Shown here: positions 33,395 through 43,728 of the stretch, piece by piece
How the letters are laid out: the number at the start of each line of letters is the position of its first letter
Position numbering within the stretch: position 1 is the stretch's first letter
From: Sialis fuliginosa
Taxonomy: Eukaryota > Arthropoda > Insecta > Megaloptera > Sialidae
Assembly: GCA_961205875.1 (NCBI GenBank)
Contig: OY540812.1
Location: 32,621,098-32,685,097 of the forward strand
Length of the DNA: 64,000 nucleotides
Reading direction: 5' to 3'
Program-made: the position numbers and the translations under genes
The notes under the pieces: model-generated
The model's input: the letters and a program-made list of their open reading frames with translations, nothing else
Database searches by the model: none
What the model was told of the DNA's origin: nothing

Positions 33395-33816
33395 GTTTCC
33401 ACCAAAAAATGTTTGGTTGTAAGGGGATAATCGAATAGTAATATTTATTTGCTATTTTAACGTGACCTTCAAAGATATTTGAAGGTCAACATCATTTTTT
33501 TAAAATAGGAACCTATAGTTTTTATTTAGTAATCTTATTCTACGTGAAAAACACGAATCTTTTATTAAAAACTTTTTTTTGAACAATCTTTTTCAATGAA
33601 ACATTCGTGTTTTTTTTACGTAGAATAGGAAAACTAAATAAAAGCTATACTTTCCTATTTAAAAAAATGATATTGACCTTCAAATATCCTTGAAGGCCAC
33701 GTTAAAATAGCAAATAAATATTACTATTCGATTACCCCCTTACAGTTGAAACATTTTTTTCAAATATGCGATGGTTCTGAGATAATAAACTGTAACATTT
33801 TAAATGCCCCACCCTG
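33395..33816. mobile_element. Foldback, ACAAACATTTTTTGG family, short-loop copy
   Basis: The arms match those of 45915-46790: GGTTGTAAGGGGATAATCGA, TAGTAATATTTATTTGCTAT, TGACCTTCAAAGATATTTGA. The right end is complete (TTTAAATGCCCCACCCTG then TA) but the left tip is missing. The ~380-bp loop region of the long copy is reduced to about 60 bp here. Nested inside the Stowaway-like element. Confidence 0.85.
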
Positions 33817-34001
33817 TACTTGTGTATATAAAATATACGAGTGTACGATATGTACATAATATACAATTTGTCTCATAAATTATTGTTTTCTAAAAAAGTC
33901 ATTTTATTAAAGAACAGTAATAACATCAAATCGGAATAGTATTTTGGAACAAAACAAAAAACAACGTGAAATCGGAACAGTATTTCGGAACAGAGGGAGT
34001 A

Positions 34002-34329
34002 ATTAAATTTCCGACGTGACAATCATTTTAAGAAATATTTTAATTATATTAATTTCTACTTCGACTTAAATGATATCCGATCAGATATTTAGTTATGAGT
34101 ATAATTATATATAATTACATACAAACAATTTTCTCGTGGGTAGATACATATATACATTATACGATGAACTTATACATTTGACATTTCAACAAAAATCAAT
34201 AAAGTAGGCACTAAAATGTACATACTACACATATGTATATGTATTGGTATTGTGCTTTGTTCAGTAGCGTAAATAGGGTTCGAAAGACCCTGCAGTGCGG
34301 AGGGTCTCGAGAGGGCAATGGCCAGAGTA
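34002..34329. other. AT-rich spacer
   Basis: Nothing recognised. Confidence 0.35.
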
Positions 34330-35040
34330 TGTTTTTTATTTCTATGTTCCGAAGGAAATGGAAGTATTGTAATACCGTCGAAAAATCGTGTCCGAAATAA
34401 GAGTAGATTTTGATTGTACTACCTTCAAAACGTAAAGAAAAGTTAATTTCCGCAAGGCAGCTATGCGTGTTTTTGTGTGTTTGTGTGTCTGAATGAAAAA
34501 TTTTCTATTGTTCACGATACTACTGTAAAAATGCACCGATTTGAATTATTTTTTGGGAAAATGTTTGTCTCGATGAGTACTTCAGACCTACTGATTTTGG
34601 TGCTAATCGGATTAGGGGTTTTAGAAATATTTGAAAATTTGTTCCTGTTATCGTCTAAAAAGTGAACGTTGCGAGTATTTTCTCACTAATTTTGATAAGA
34701 CTTGATACATTTGCAGTTCAATTGAACCTAGGGACATTTATTTTTTGTACGTGCCTAAAGGGGTGAAAACCACCTTCAAAATTTGAGTTTTAAATACTAA
34801 TTAATACGTCACTAATTCATTTTGCCTTGGAAACAAATGTAACTAAATTCAAATTATCAAATTAGTTATTTTTCGAATGTCTATTATGTTTTTAACATTA
34901 GGACATTAGAAAACTTCTGACAATACCCATTGAAATTTTTCATATATTAAAAATTATTTAAAAAGACATTAAAGAAGATGGAAGTCATGTATGGTTCTCA
35001 ATACCGATATTTAAGAATAAAATGTAAATGTTATCGTCGA
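34330..35040 (+). repeat. GGAAGTCATGTATGGTTCTC repeat, copy in plus orientation
   Basis: Inverse of 28065-28560, about 6 kb away. Shared: AATCGTGTCCGAAATAAGAG, AGTTCAATTGAACCTA, GCCTTGGAAACAAATGT and GAAGTCATGTATGGTTCTCA. Frames at 34342 and 34477 fall in the repeat and show no domain. Confidence 0.75.
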
Positions 35041-35154
35041 AAATAAATAGGAATGAATAGATTCGTTTTGTTTATAACAGGTTGGTATATTTTTGCATCA
35101 ATATCGGAGAAAAATGGTTTGTATTTCGGTATTGTAATAGAAACAGTGACTGTA

Positions 35155-35245
35155 ATGCCCAATTTCGCCAATCTATGTCACTAGTATTTTGACGTGAATA
35201 ATGTCTTGTGTTTCGCGCCAGCCAGATACTAGGTTACTAGGCTAT
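35155..35245. repeat. Inverted tail fragment of the CAGTATCTGGCTGGCG repeat
   Basis: Read on the minus strand: AGTATCTGGCTGGCGCGAAA then ACACAAGACATTATTCACGTCAAAATACTAG. It matches 55895-55955 and, in part, 60760-60780. Confidence 0.55.
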
Positions 35246-35536
35246 TGATTATACCGGAAAATAAGAGGTAGAAAGGGACAATTGCGTTAAAGGGCTTATA
35301 TTATTTTATATGTTTGTTTGACATCTACAGATGATAAAATCACAAAGTGCTACTAAATTCACCCTTGCGTTTTTGAGGGGGGGGGGGGGGGTTAAACCAT
35401 TCACTTTTCACTGTTTTTAGTATAACTCGAAAACTAAGCAGAATTGGACAATTTTACAAGAATAACTTTTTCGACCAGCCATTTTTTTCTCCAAAGCATC
35501 TCCTATACCTATCTTTACTCAGCAATTAGTTATGAG

Positions 35537-35748
35537 TAGAGATTGGAAAAATAGCTTTTCAACTATTGCGAAAACTGTAACTATTGTAATTTTGACACTT
35601 TTTACTAATACGTTGGTTTCACTAATTTATTGATTAAATCGAAAAAAAATTTATTATTGTAAAAAAATTTGTAACTATTTCACAACTATTTTGATCAACT
35701 ATATAGTAACTATTTCATTTAAAATAACAACTTTTTTTCCAATCTCTA
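35537..35748. mobile_element. hAT MITE, TAGAGATTGG family, copy 2
   Basis: TAGAGATTGGAAAAATAG tips as at 8436, here with the perfect 8-bp target duplication GTTATGAG (35529-35536, 35749-35756). It is 212 bp, shorter inside than copy 1. Confidence 0.9.
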
Positions 35749-35940
35749 GTTATGAGCAATATAATAAAAAATTGTGATTTTTTGTTATTTTTTTGATTTG
35801 TTTTTTTTTAAATATTTTTTGCTTGAAAATAAATTTTTTGTTAATCTTATATTTTTATGAGAAATTCAATTTTCTTTAAAAAATATATTGGGAAGGGGTA
35901 TTTTAGAAACTTGATGTAACGTTTTCAGGGTGATCTAAAA

Positions 35941-36072
35941 ACATAAATCTACAGACGTATGTTCGAGTTATATTTTATTATTGAACTGTCAAATCATATA
36001 TTTTTATTTGATGTCATAGCGACACACTTAAATTGCCCGCTAAATATCACTATACCAGTGCTCATTTTAACA
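35941..36072 (-). repeat. Copia 3' LTR
   Basis: On the minus strand begins TGTTAAAATGAGCACTGG and ends TCTGTAGATTTATGT, where the 5' LTR has TCTGTAGATTTATCA, so the last two bases differ. One internal difference from the 5' LTR: CACTTAAATTG here, CACTTTAATTG there. Confidence 0.9.
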
Positions 36073-36083
36073 CTCCTCCTCAA
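36073..36083 (-). promoter_or_regulatory. Copia polypurine tract
   Basis: Minus strand TTGAGGAGGAG directly precedes the TGTTAAAA start of the 3' LTR, the position and composition expected of the plus-strand primer. Confidence 0.8.
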
Positions 36084-36142
36084 TTTAAGTACATAACATA
36101 ATAAACAATATTTAGTTCATTTACACTTGAGAGTTTTACACT

Positions 36143-37021
36143 TCACATTTTACGTTTCATGCCTATCCTTTGGCATAAGGCTTGATGCTGATCTTTTGGG
36201 AATGCTTTCGTCAGCACGTCGGCGATCTGGTCCCTGGTGTTGATGTACTGCACATCGATCTTCTTTTTCTCGGCCAAGTCTCGGATGAAATTATATTTCA
36301 CGTCGACATGCTTCAAACGTTTATGTTCCCATCTATGAAGCAAGCGGATACAGGCTTGATTATCCTCGTAGATGATGAGTGGAGCTTGGTAATTTACTCT
36401 AAGGTCGACAAGAAGCGTTTCGACCCAGAATAGTTCCGTTGCTGCATTGGCTAGCGCAACGTATTCTGCTTCCGTTGACGAAAGAGCGACGGAATTTTGT
36501 CTTCGTGTCGCCCACAACACTGTGTTTCCTAGAACCTGAATCACGTACCCTGATGTTGATTTCCGGTCACTTTCGCTGGCGAAGTTCGCATCTGCATAGC
36601 AGCTGACAGCAGGAGTATCATTCTTCTTGTAAACTAGGCAGTAGTCCAGAGTACCCTTGATGTACCTCAGTACTCGTTTCAAACTCTTCCACAATTTTTC
36701 CGTGTATTGACATTGGTGTCGGCTAAGTAGATTTACGGTGGCACAAAGGTCAGGCCTCGTTGTAGTTGTAACGTACATCAAGCATCCGATGAGCTCGCGA
36801 TATGGCTTCGTCGTTTCTTGTTCTTTTTCCTCCAGTTTCGGGTTTTCTTCCTGAAGTTCAATGTTCGTTTCCATGGGTGTGGCGATTGGATTACAACTTT
36901 CCATTTCAAATCTGGTAAGTAGTTTTTCGAGATAATTTCTTTGGCTCAATATTAGTGTTCCTTTTTCTGGTCTCGTTATTTTTATTCCCAGAAATGAATT
37001 GAGATTCCCTAGATCCTTCAT
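36143..37021 (-). pseudogene. Copia pol 3' part: end of RT domain and RNase H
   Basis: 292 codons in the same frame as the upstream gag-pol reading, separated from it by a single TAG. It starts with MKDLGNLNSFLGIKI, which in copia elements follows the YVDD active-site strand by some 40 residues. RNase H is complete. Its acidic residues are visible as YADAN (Asp about 144), SSTEAEY (Glu 184), YEDNQ (Asp 220) and KHVDVK (Asp 240). The reading ends KRKM, 121 bp before the tail of the LTR region. This segment alone would give RNase H without polymerase. Confidence 0.9.
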
Positions 37022-37030
37022 TTTGAATAT

Positions 37031-39337
37031 CTATTTGCAGTCAATTGCACGTTTCCCCTCTGGATGATCAACTATTTCCCATGTGTCGTTTTCGGTGATG
37101 GATTGTATTTCCTCTTTGACCGCTCGCTCCCAGTCCTTTTTGTCGTTCTGAGTTTGTATTTCCTCGTAATTTTCTGGGACATTTTCGACAAACGGCTCTG
37201 CATTCAGGGCATACAAAACATAGTCGTCTAGGTTTCTGGGTTTGATACTGGGTCTGATACTTCTTCTTGGCGTCTTTTCTTCCTTCAGAGTTTCCATCTC
37301 AACTACCGTTTCTTCAGAATTCTCCGAGGGTGAGTATTCTTCTTCTATTTCAGGATCTATTTCCAGCTCGGTGGTGTTTTCTTCGGAATTTTTACTCAGC
37401 CATCCATCAGAGTAAGTTCCTTCAAATTGGAATCTTGATTCATCGAAAATCACATCTCGACCCGTGAGTATCCGTTGTTCCTCAGGGCACCAGAGCTTGT
37501 AGCCATTCGGGCAATATCCAATCATCAAACAACGCAGAGATCTTGAGTTGAATTTTCTCCCAACAATCTCCTTGGGCACTTTCAGAAATGCGATGCAGCC
37601 AAATGTCCTCAACTTTTCTAGGTTAGGTTTACGGCCATACCAAAGTGCTGCTGGTATTCCTCCTCCTAACGCTGCTGTTGGACTGTGGTTGATCAGGTAT
37701 TCTGCTGTAAGTGATGCGTGGTTCCAGAAGCTTTTTCCGAGTTTGCTATTCATCATCATGCACCTTGCTCGTTCGACTATGCTCCTGTTCATTCTTTCCG
37801 CAACTCCATTTTGCTGAGGGGTATACCTGATTGTGTATTCAATTTGTATTCCTTTCTCTTCGCAGAAAGTCTTGACCTCGTTAGAGACATATTCTCCTCC
37901 ATTGTCACATCGAAGTCTGCTCAATTTGATGTTGAAATGAGCTGTTGCCATTGCCTCGTATGCCTTGATATATCTGCACGTCTCTGCCTTTGTTTCTAAA
38001 GCATAGGCGACGGTGAAGTGCGTGTAATCATCAATCAGCGTCAACAGATAGCGTTTTCCGTCATTGGATGTTGGCGAAATTGGTCCAAAGACGTCACTGT
38101 GTACGAGTTCGAGAGGTCTTGTTGCTCTCTGTCGTGGTTGCTTGTGAGGTAGCTTTGCTTGTTTGCCCTCAACGCAAACATCACAAATCTCGGGTATCTC
38201 TGTGCTTCCGACAAATTTAATTCCGTCTGCCAATTTGATAAGACGTTTGAGATTGTCGTGGTTAAGGTGCCCGAGTCGTTGGTGCCAAAGTTGTAGGGTT
38301 TTCCCTCCTTGACAGAGATTTGCTGTAGCTGTGCTCCTCCTGAACTCCAGGATGTATAACAGCGACGTTTCCCCTCTCTTGGCGATTGCTGCAATCGTGC
38401 TATTTTTCTTGATGGTTCCAGCTCCATCTTTGAAATTAATTTCAAATCCATTCATTTCCAATCTCCTCACAGACAGAAGATTGTGGCTGAGGCCAGGCAC
38501 GGAGAGAACACGTTCGATGTATATATAGTTCTCCTGGCCATTGACGATGCTGACTACATGTAGGTCCCCGATGTGGGTGGCCTTCAGCGACGTCTTCGCC
38601 TTAGCAACATTGATCAAGATCGGTTGTTCCAATTTCCGAGCATTAATTAATTCCTCCTCGCCTCGAACCAGATGTTCAGACGCTCCGGAGTCCAAAAAGA
38701 AATAAGTGTTCAGATCGCCCTTAGCCGTTGTGGCCGAAAAACAAAATTGGGTTGTTTCTTCGATTGCTAAATTTGCGTTTGAATTATTTCTTTGTTCAGG
38801 ACATGCAGCTCGTTTGTGCCCTACTTGGCCACAATTGTGACATTTATATGGAAAACTTTTACTCATTTTTGTCTTTCCCAATCTTTTGTCCTTACTTCCT
38901 CCAAGTCGCCCCCACACTGACCCTTTTCCAGCTGCAAAAGCTGTTGACGTAGACGGCTCGTTCCTAGACAATTTTTGAGAAGTTGACTGTTCTTTCCTCT
39001 TAGATTCCTCGTCCAGTAATCGATTTTTTACAAAAACAGCCGTTACATCATTCGCGGCCAGGGTTTCGATTGCAGTGACAACTGCATCAAATTCGGGTGG
39101 CATTGTTAATAATAAATGACAGACTACGTCTGATTCTGCCAGTGTTGCCCCACTTTCTCTTAATTCTCTTATCAATTTGTCAAATTTTAAAAAGAATGAT
39201 GCTAATTTTTCATTTGCTGGGTTAAATTTTGAAGTTAAAAGTGCTTTTCTTATTAATAGTTGACTGGCAATTCCTTTTCTTTCGAAGGTGGTATTTAAAA
39301 ATTTCCAAAGAGCATATAGTTTCGTGATCTTTGGCAT
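37031..39337 (-). pseudogene. Copia gag-pol body: nucleocapsid, protease, integrase
   Basis: 768 codons. Visible in order: gag UBN2-type region (about 1-120), CCHC zinc knuckle CHNCGQVGHKRAACP (166-180), aspartic protease FFLDSGASEHLV (Asp 216), the integrase zinc finger with WHQRLGHLNH and CDVC (351-388), and the integrase core. The core's catalytic D-D-E triad is seen as VHSDVFGP (D414), RCDNGGEY (D478) and NGVAER (E514). The C-terminus reaches the start of reverse transcriptase (WERAVKEEIQSI, then IDC). It ends at a TAG at 37031-37033 where KWVFK is expected. Downstream of that stop IFK joins MKDLG in frame. About 200 residues of RT, including the catalytic YVDD, are therefore absent (length inferred from the family). 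Confidence 0.92.
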
Positions 39338-39578
39338 ATTCCAGATGGCTGTCGGCCATCCGTTGTATGATCTGAGATTTACATTTTCTATCTCGTTTTT
39401 TTAATTTTTCTTCATTAGTCTTCGATCCACCTTCCGGGGTTAGTTCAACCAATGGTCTTTGTACGAGTTCCAACAGGTCAAGTTCTTCTAACAACGTTTC
39501 CATTCGGAATTTCCAGTTTCCGTAATTGTTGTCGTCGAAGAGAGGAATTCGATAACGCAATTCCGATTCCTCGGTCAT
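39300..39578 (-). pseudogene. Copia gag N-terminus, separated by a frameshift
   Basis: The ATG at 39576-39578 begins MTEESELRYRIPLFDDNNYG, the usual copia gag start (DUF4219/UBN2 type: YxxWKFRMETLLEE). The reading agrees with the family up to YAKDHE, then shifts. The correct continuation LYALWKFLNTTF is in the frame of the next segment, so a single-base indel lies near 39315-39330. This and the internal stop show coding decay although the LTRs are nearly identical. Confidence 0.88.
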
Positions 39579-39650
39579 TTTGTTTTCTTGAACCGAGTAT
39601 ATAAATTAAAACAATAAGTAAAACAATTTCACTCACTTTTCCGCGTTATC

Positions 39651-39663
39651 TGGGCCCATAACC
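39651..39663 (-). promoter_or_regulatory. Copia primer-binding site (initiator tRNA-Met type)
   Basis: Minus strand GGTTATGGGCCCA follows the 5' LTR directly. Its complement TGGGCCCATAACC matches the anticodon arm of initiator tRNA-Met, the half-tRNA primer used by Drosophila copia. Confidence 0.85.
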
Positions 39664-39795
39664 TGATAAATCTACAGACGTATGTTCGAGTTATATTTTA
39701 TTATTGAACTGTCAAATCATATATTTTTATTTGATGTCATAGCGACACACTTTAATTGCCCGCTAAATATCACTATACCAGTGCTCATTTTAACA
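39664..39795 (-). repeat. Copia 5' LTR
   Basis: 132 bp, minus strand TGTTAAAATGAGC...ATTTATCA with TG...CA ends. AAATATAACTC and AATAAAATATAA give possible TATA or poly(A) elements. Short for a copia LTR. Confidence 0.9.
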
Positions 39796-40095
39796 AATAA
39801 CTCAGAAACTAAAAGTCCGACTGGGATGATTTTGGTATCATTCTAATCAGCGTATTGGTCCGTACCTATACACTAACACTGAGCCACCCTCGTGGAATTG
39901 CGGTATGGTCGGAGAGGGGCTGAACGTGCAGCGATTATTTTGCGTGCTAGTGTAAATTTACAATCAGTATAGTTCTACATTTAGAGCAGCTAGTACGAGG
40001 GTTTTGGTTTTACAGATCTCGAGATTTACTGATTGTAAATTTACGCTAGCGCGAAAATTGATCTCTGCGCGTTACTTCAAGTTTCTGAAATAAAA
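39796..40095. repeat. Tail segment of the 147-bp-array family
   Basis: AACTCAGAAACTAAAAGTCC (compare the inverse at 55845-55865) and ACTGATTGTAAATTTACGCT...TCAAGTTTCTGAAAT link it to 55770-55890 and 60690-60760. The copia element inserted inside or next to this repeat. Confidence 0.55.
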
Positions 40096-41249
40096 AAAAC
40101 TAGATGATATATGTGTTTGTATAAGTCATTTTAGTTTTTAATGTAGAAAGATAAAAGATAAATTTTAGTTGTAAATGTTTGTTTTATTGATCAGAAAATA
40201 AATGCATTCATGGAATTAAAAATGTAAATAACTTGACTAAAATTAAATAGATTTGAAAAAAAGAACAAAAAGCACCTTGTTTAGAATGCGAAGCCTTTAA
40301 AATGAGGTATCACTTGCCCTATCATACTATTTAAAATTTTAAGGGTTGTGCTCATAGCGCAGAGGGTTGAAAAGATTCTTGCAAACATTTTATCGCAAAA
40401 GATGTCCCCCTTGAAAGCAAAATCAAAGTGTTTGAGCGTTTTTACAAAATCTTATTTTAACTGACCAAAAGCGCGGCCGTTTCGTTTTCGTTGGGCCACC
40501 CTGTATGCATTATATATTTTAGAATCAAAATTTAAAGATTACCCAGAAGTCCGCGATTTTATAACACATTAGTTAACACGTCGTAAATGTATTTTAAATG
40601 TATGTAATGTAACATAAGTGTAATAAAAATGATTCATATCATTTAAAAAATACTGTTAGGATGTATGTAAATGGTATGCACATATTAGACTCTAGAGCGC
40701 TCTTACGAGTGGTCTGCGCTTTAAAGAGCTATTAGTATAATCACATACCACATTAAAGAAAACTAAAGACAGTGTAACATACATACATACATATATATTA
40801 TTTGTTATATTCAAAGCCTTAGATAAGGAAACATACAGGATTCATATCACATTAACTAATATTGTTACCATATTGCTCCACAAAATATCGCTCCATGAGT
40901 CATTGGTGTATAATTCGGATTTTAAAATAAAAATAAATTGTTTGGAATTGTACAATTAATCGATATCTAATAGTAAGTTGCTTAGACAAGGAAAGATAAA
41001 GGACAAATAACACATTACCTAGCGTTGTTACCATATCGCTCCACGAGTCAATGGCGTATCATTCAGATTTTAAAATAAATATCAATTGTTTTGAATTATA
41101 AAATTGATAATATAATATATAATATAATATAATAATAAATGTTTTATATTATTGTCTTTAAAAGTATTTCAGCGATAATTGATTAACAGAGAAACATCTA
41201 TTTGGACCTATCATCTCTCATACATATTAAATTCAATTGTAATTTAAAG
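40096..41249. other. Spacer with a ~163-bp tandem duplication
   Basis: 40830-40965 and 40990-41110 share TTGTTACCATATNGCTCCAC, GAGTCANTGG and ATTTTAAAATAAA at a period near 163 bp. A TTAATATAATATATAATATA microsatellite follows. No gene. Confidence 0.5.
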
Positions 41250-41584
41250 CAAGTTTGTCCAACCCGCGGCCCGCGGGTCTCATGCGGCCCTCGAGGACCC
41301 TTGGTGCGGCCCGTGAGCATAATTTAAAAAAATAAAAAAATTTATGATAATAAATGTACATAGAAAATAGTATCTACGACTAAAAAAAAAAAGGTCTTCC
41401 CAATCTAACTCTCTATCCATATATCTATTTATATATTATATTTATAATAAAATTAGGAATTGAAATTGACGCGACCAAAAAAAAGGTCCTCAGTTTTATA
41501 TTATAACCTGCGGCCCTTAGTTAACCAAATTAATTACAATTTTTGCTATGCGGCCCGGAAGGTTCAAAAGGTTGGACAACTATG
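41250..41584. mobile_element. Non-autonomous hAT element (335 bp)
   Basis: The tips are CAAGTTTGTCCAACC and GGTTGGACAACTATG. The perfect 8-bp duplication ATTTAAAG flanks it (41242-41249, 41585-41592). Inside both ends are GCGGCCC words (GCGGCCCGCGGGTC / GCGGCCCGGAAGG). Confidence 0.9.
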
Positions 41585-41830
41585 ATTTAAAGCATAGGAA
41601 TTTGCATATTATAAATTTTCGACTGAAACCTTTGAGATAATATGCATAGAAACGGCGAATCTGACATTTATGAAAAGATGGCCGCTTTAAATTTTGGTAA
41701 CACTTTCATATACGGACTAGCATTGGTTGTTATGTATCCATAGTCTTTCTTAATCTAGTCAGAGCAGATACCATACTGGTTTTGGTATCAAATTAGAGAT
41801 CTCGATTAGATCTACGTGATACAAGAACAA

Positions 41831-42296
41831 ATCAAAACATTTAACCAGTTTTAATGAGTGAAAAACTTCATACTATAAATAAACAAAAAAAAATTAAATT
41901 TTGCATTTCCACGATATTGTAAATATGAATTAATTGAATTGAAACAAAAATAACGGTACATCCATAAGAATATATTCTCTACACGGTAGCGTTAATTTTG
42001 TTGATATTGGTTTTCGTTTTGGTTCATGCAAATACCCAGGATAAATGTAACAAGAGGTGTAAAATCAAAACATTTAACCAGTTTTAATGAGTGAAAAACC
42101 TCATACTATAAATAAACAAAAAAAAATTAAATTTTGCATTTCCACGATATTGTAAATATGAATTAATTGAATTGAAACAAAAATAACGGTACATCCATAA
42201 GAATATATTCTCTACACGGTAGCGTTAATTTTGTTGATTTTGGTTTTCGTTTTGGTTCATGCAAATACCCAGGATAAATGTAATAAGAGGTGTAAT
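41831..42296. repeat. Recent 233-bp tandem duplication
   Basis: ATCAAAACATTTAACCAGTT begins at 41831 and again at 42064. The two units differ at only a handful of positions (CTTCAT/CCTCAT, GATATTGG/GATTTTGG, AACAAG/AATAAG). The second unit continues into the foldback at 42297, so the duplication involves that element's left flank. Confidence 0.85.
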
Positions 42297-42900
42297 GAAC
42301 AACATTTTTTCGAATTTCAAAATGACGTTCGGGGATCGGTCCTGCTTGTTGTAAAACCATCGTATACTAAAAATTAGTTGATTTGGCCATCTTGGGTGTT
42401 TTATAAGCAAAGTTGTAAAAATAAACAAGAACAAACTACCTATATTTTTCAAAATATGAAAAAAATCCACCGAGAATGTTTGTTTAGAATGAAATTTTGT
42501 AACCCTATACCGAATTTCAGAGTATTAAAAAAACACTTTCAATAAATTAGTAACTGGATATTTTATTGTGAAGTGAAACGTAGGGTTGAAAACAACAATA
42601 AACATATTATTATTTAGTTATTAAGTTGTTTCCATCCCTACTTTTCACTCCACAATAAAATATTTAATTAATTTATTTTTTAATGCTCTGAAATTTGGTA
42701 TAGGATAACAAAATTGCATTCTAAACAAACTTTCTTAGTGGATTTTTTTCATATTTTGTAAAATATAGGTAGTTTGTACTTGGTTATTTATACAACTTTG
42801 CTTATAAAACATAGAAGACCAAATCAACTAATTTTTGGTATACGTTAGTTTTACATCAAGCAGGACTCGATCACCAAATGTCATTCCGAAATCAGAAATG
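42235..42900. mobile_element. Foldback element, GAGGTGTAATGAACA family, copy 1
   Basis: The arms of about 260 bp pair GTTTTATAAGCAAAGTTGTA, ACAAACTACCTATATTTT, GTAACCCTATACCGAATTTC and GGATATTTTATTGTGAAGTG with inverses at 42630-42830. The outer segments (CGGTCCTGCTTG / CAAGCAGGACTCG) also pair. A second copy lies at 44521-45078. No coding: the frames at 42163-42470 are by-products. Confidence 0.85.
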
Positions 42901-43728
42901 TTTTTGTTACAACGGAGAACAAAATGTTATCAAAATTTTTTTCACAATTTCAAAATGTCTGAAAAGTACGTTTTCATTATGTTTATAAAATGAAATATTT
43001 ATTTTTCTGATTAGTAATTTTGTGGAGTTGTTTTGGCATCTGAACGTCAGTTTTTATTAAATAAAATAAAAACAATATTTCGTTTGTATCAGTAATCAAC
43101 AATGTGTTATTCTGTGAAGTTATTTGTGGTCAAACAGTTTATGTTCTCTGTTTGTTTTTAATAATTTTAGCAAAATAATAGTTTCAAATGATGTTAATAA
43201 ATAAATTGCCTCAAAGGCATTTATATATTTGAAAACATAGAATGTTGAATATATAATTGAAAATCGTACATCCGTGTTACGTATACATATATATATTTAT
43301 ATACATTATACATATGCATATGTATACAATATAAAACAGTTGTTCTCAAACATTTTTAGGTGTTAATAATAATTCGAGATAAAACGCGATACAGTTAAAA
43401 AATTAATTCGTAACCAATTAATGACTTTTGTGCTCGCCCACCCTCCCATTAGCCCCGAGTCCTATGACTATATCCTGTCAAACTCCCCCATATTGTCGTA
43501 TAAAAAAACTATAAACGCTTTTTTCTCCTCTCTCCATCGGTATATGGTCTTTATTATTGTAAAATCTATAAGTACGGCGATATTTAATTAAAACTAATTG
43601 TTAACTTCTTTTATAGACTGTTAATTTCTACGTACAAGGGATCGATGAGGACTTTTGGTAACTTATTTATAACGACTAAATAAAAGTGTATGCAAAAATC
43701 AACTACCGTGGAATTTGTTTCCTTAGAT
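42901..43728. other. AT-rich spacer with a TATA/CATATG microsatellite
   Basis: ATACATATATATATTTATAT and neighbours (43280-43330) form a simple repeat. No gene seen. Confidence 0.4.

Larger units (their letters stand above)
32675..33999. mobile_element. 1.33-kb element with Stowaway-like ends (CTCCCTCTGTTCCGAAATA)
   Basis: The left tip CTCCCTCTGTTCCGAAATAC and its exact inverse at the right end are followed by a further paired TGTTCC. TA lies at both junctions (32673-32674, 34000-34001). CTCCCTC(C/T)GTTCC is the classic tip of plant Stowaway MITEs of the Tc1/mariner superfamily. The body has no transposase and contains two other repeats (32826-33360 and 33395-33816), so the original interior is small. 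Confidence 0.8.
35941..39795 (-). mobile_element. Ty1/copia retrotransposon, RT-deleted, young LTRs
   Basis: A complete-ended copia element of 3.86 kb read leftward: 5' LTR 39664-39795, primer-binding site, gag-pol with three lesions, polypurine tract, 3' LTR 35941-36072. The LTRs are 132 bp and differ at one base of the 130 internal positions (plus the two outermost bases of the 3' LTR), so the insertion is recent. The central reverse transcriptase is missing, so the element cannot replicate alone. It sits in a repeat resembling the tail at 55860. A 5-bp target duplication is not clear (AAAAA versus AATAA at the junctions). Confidence 0.93.

Noticed and set aside
35377..35391. Run of 15 G as a quadruplex or functional site
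   Set aside because: A lone homopolymer, likely slippage or assembly-sensitive, with no other support.
37548..37999. Plus-strand frames over the copia integrase
   Set aside because: Antisense shadows of the gag-pol reading.
38041..38451. 136-codon minus-strand frame inside copia
   Set aside because: Out-of-frame reading of the protease/integrase region with no domain.
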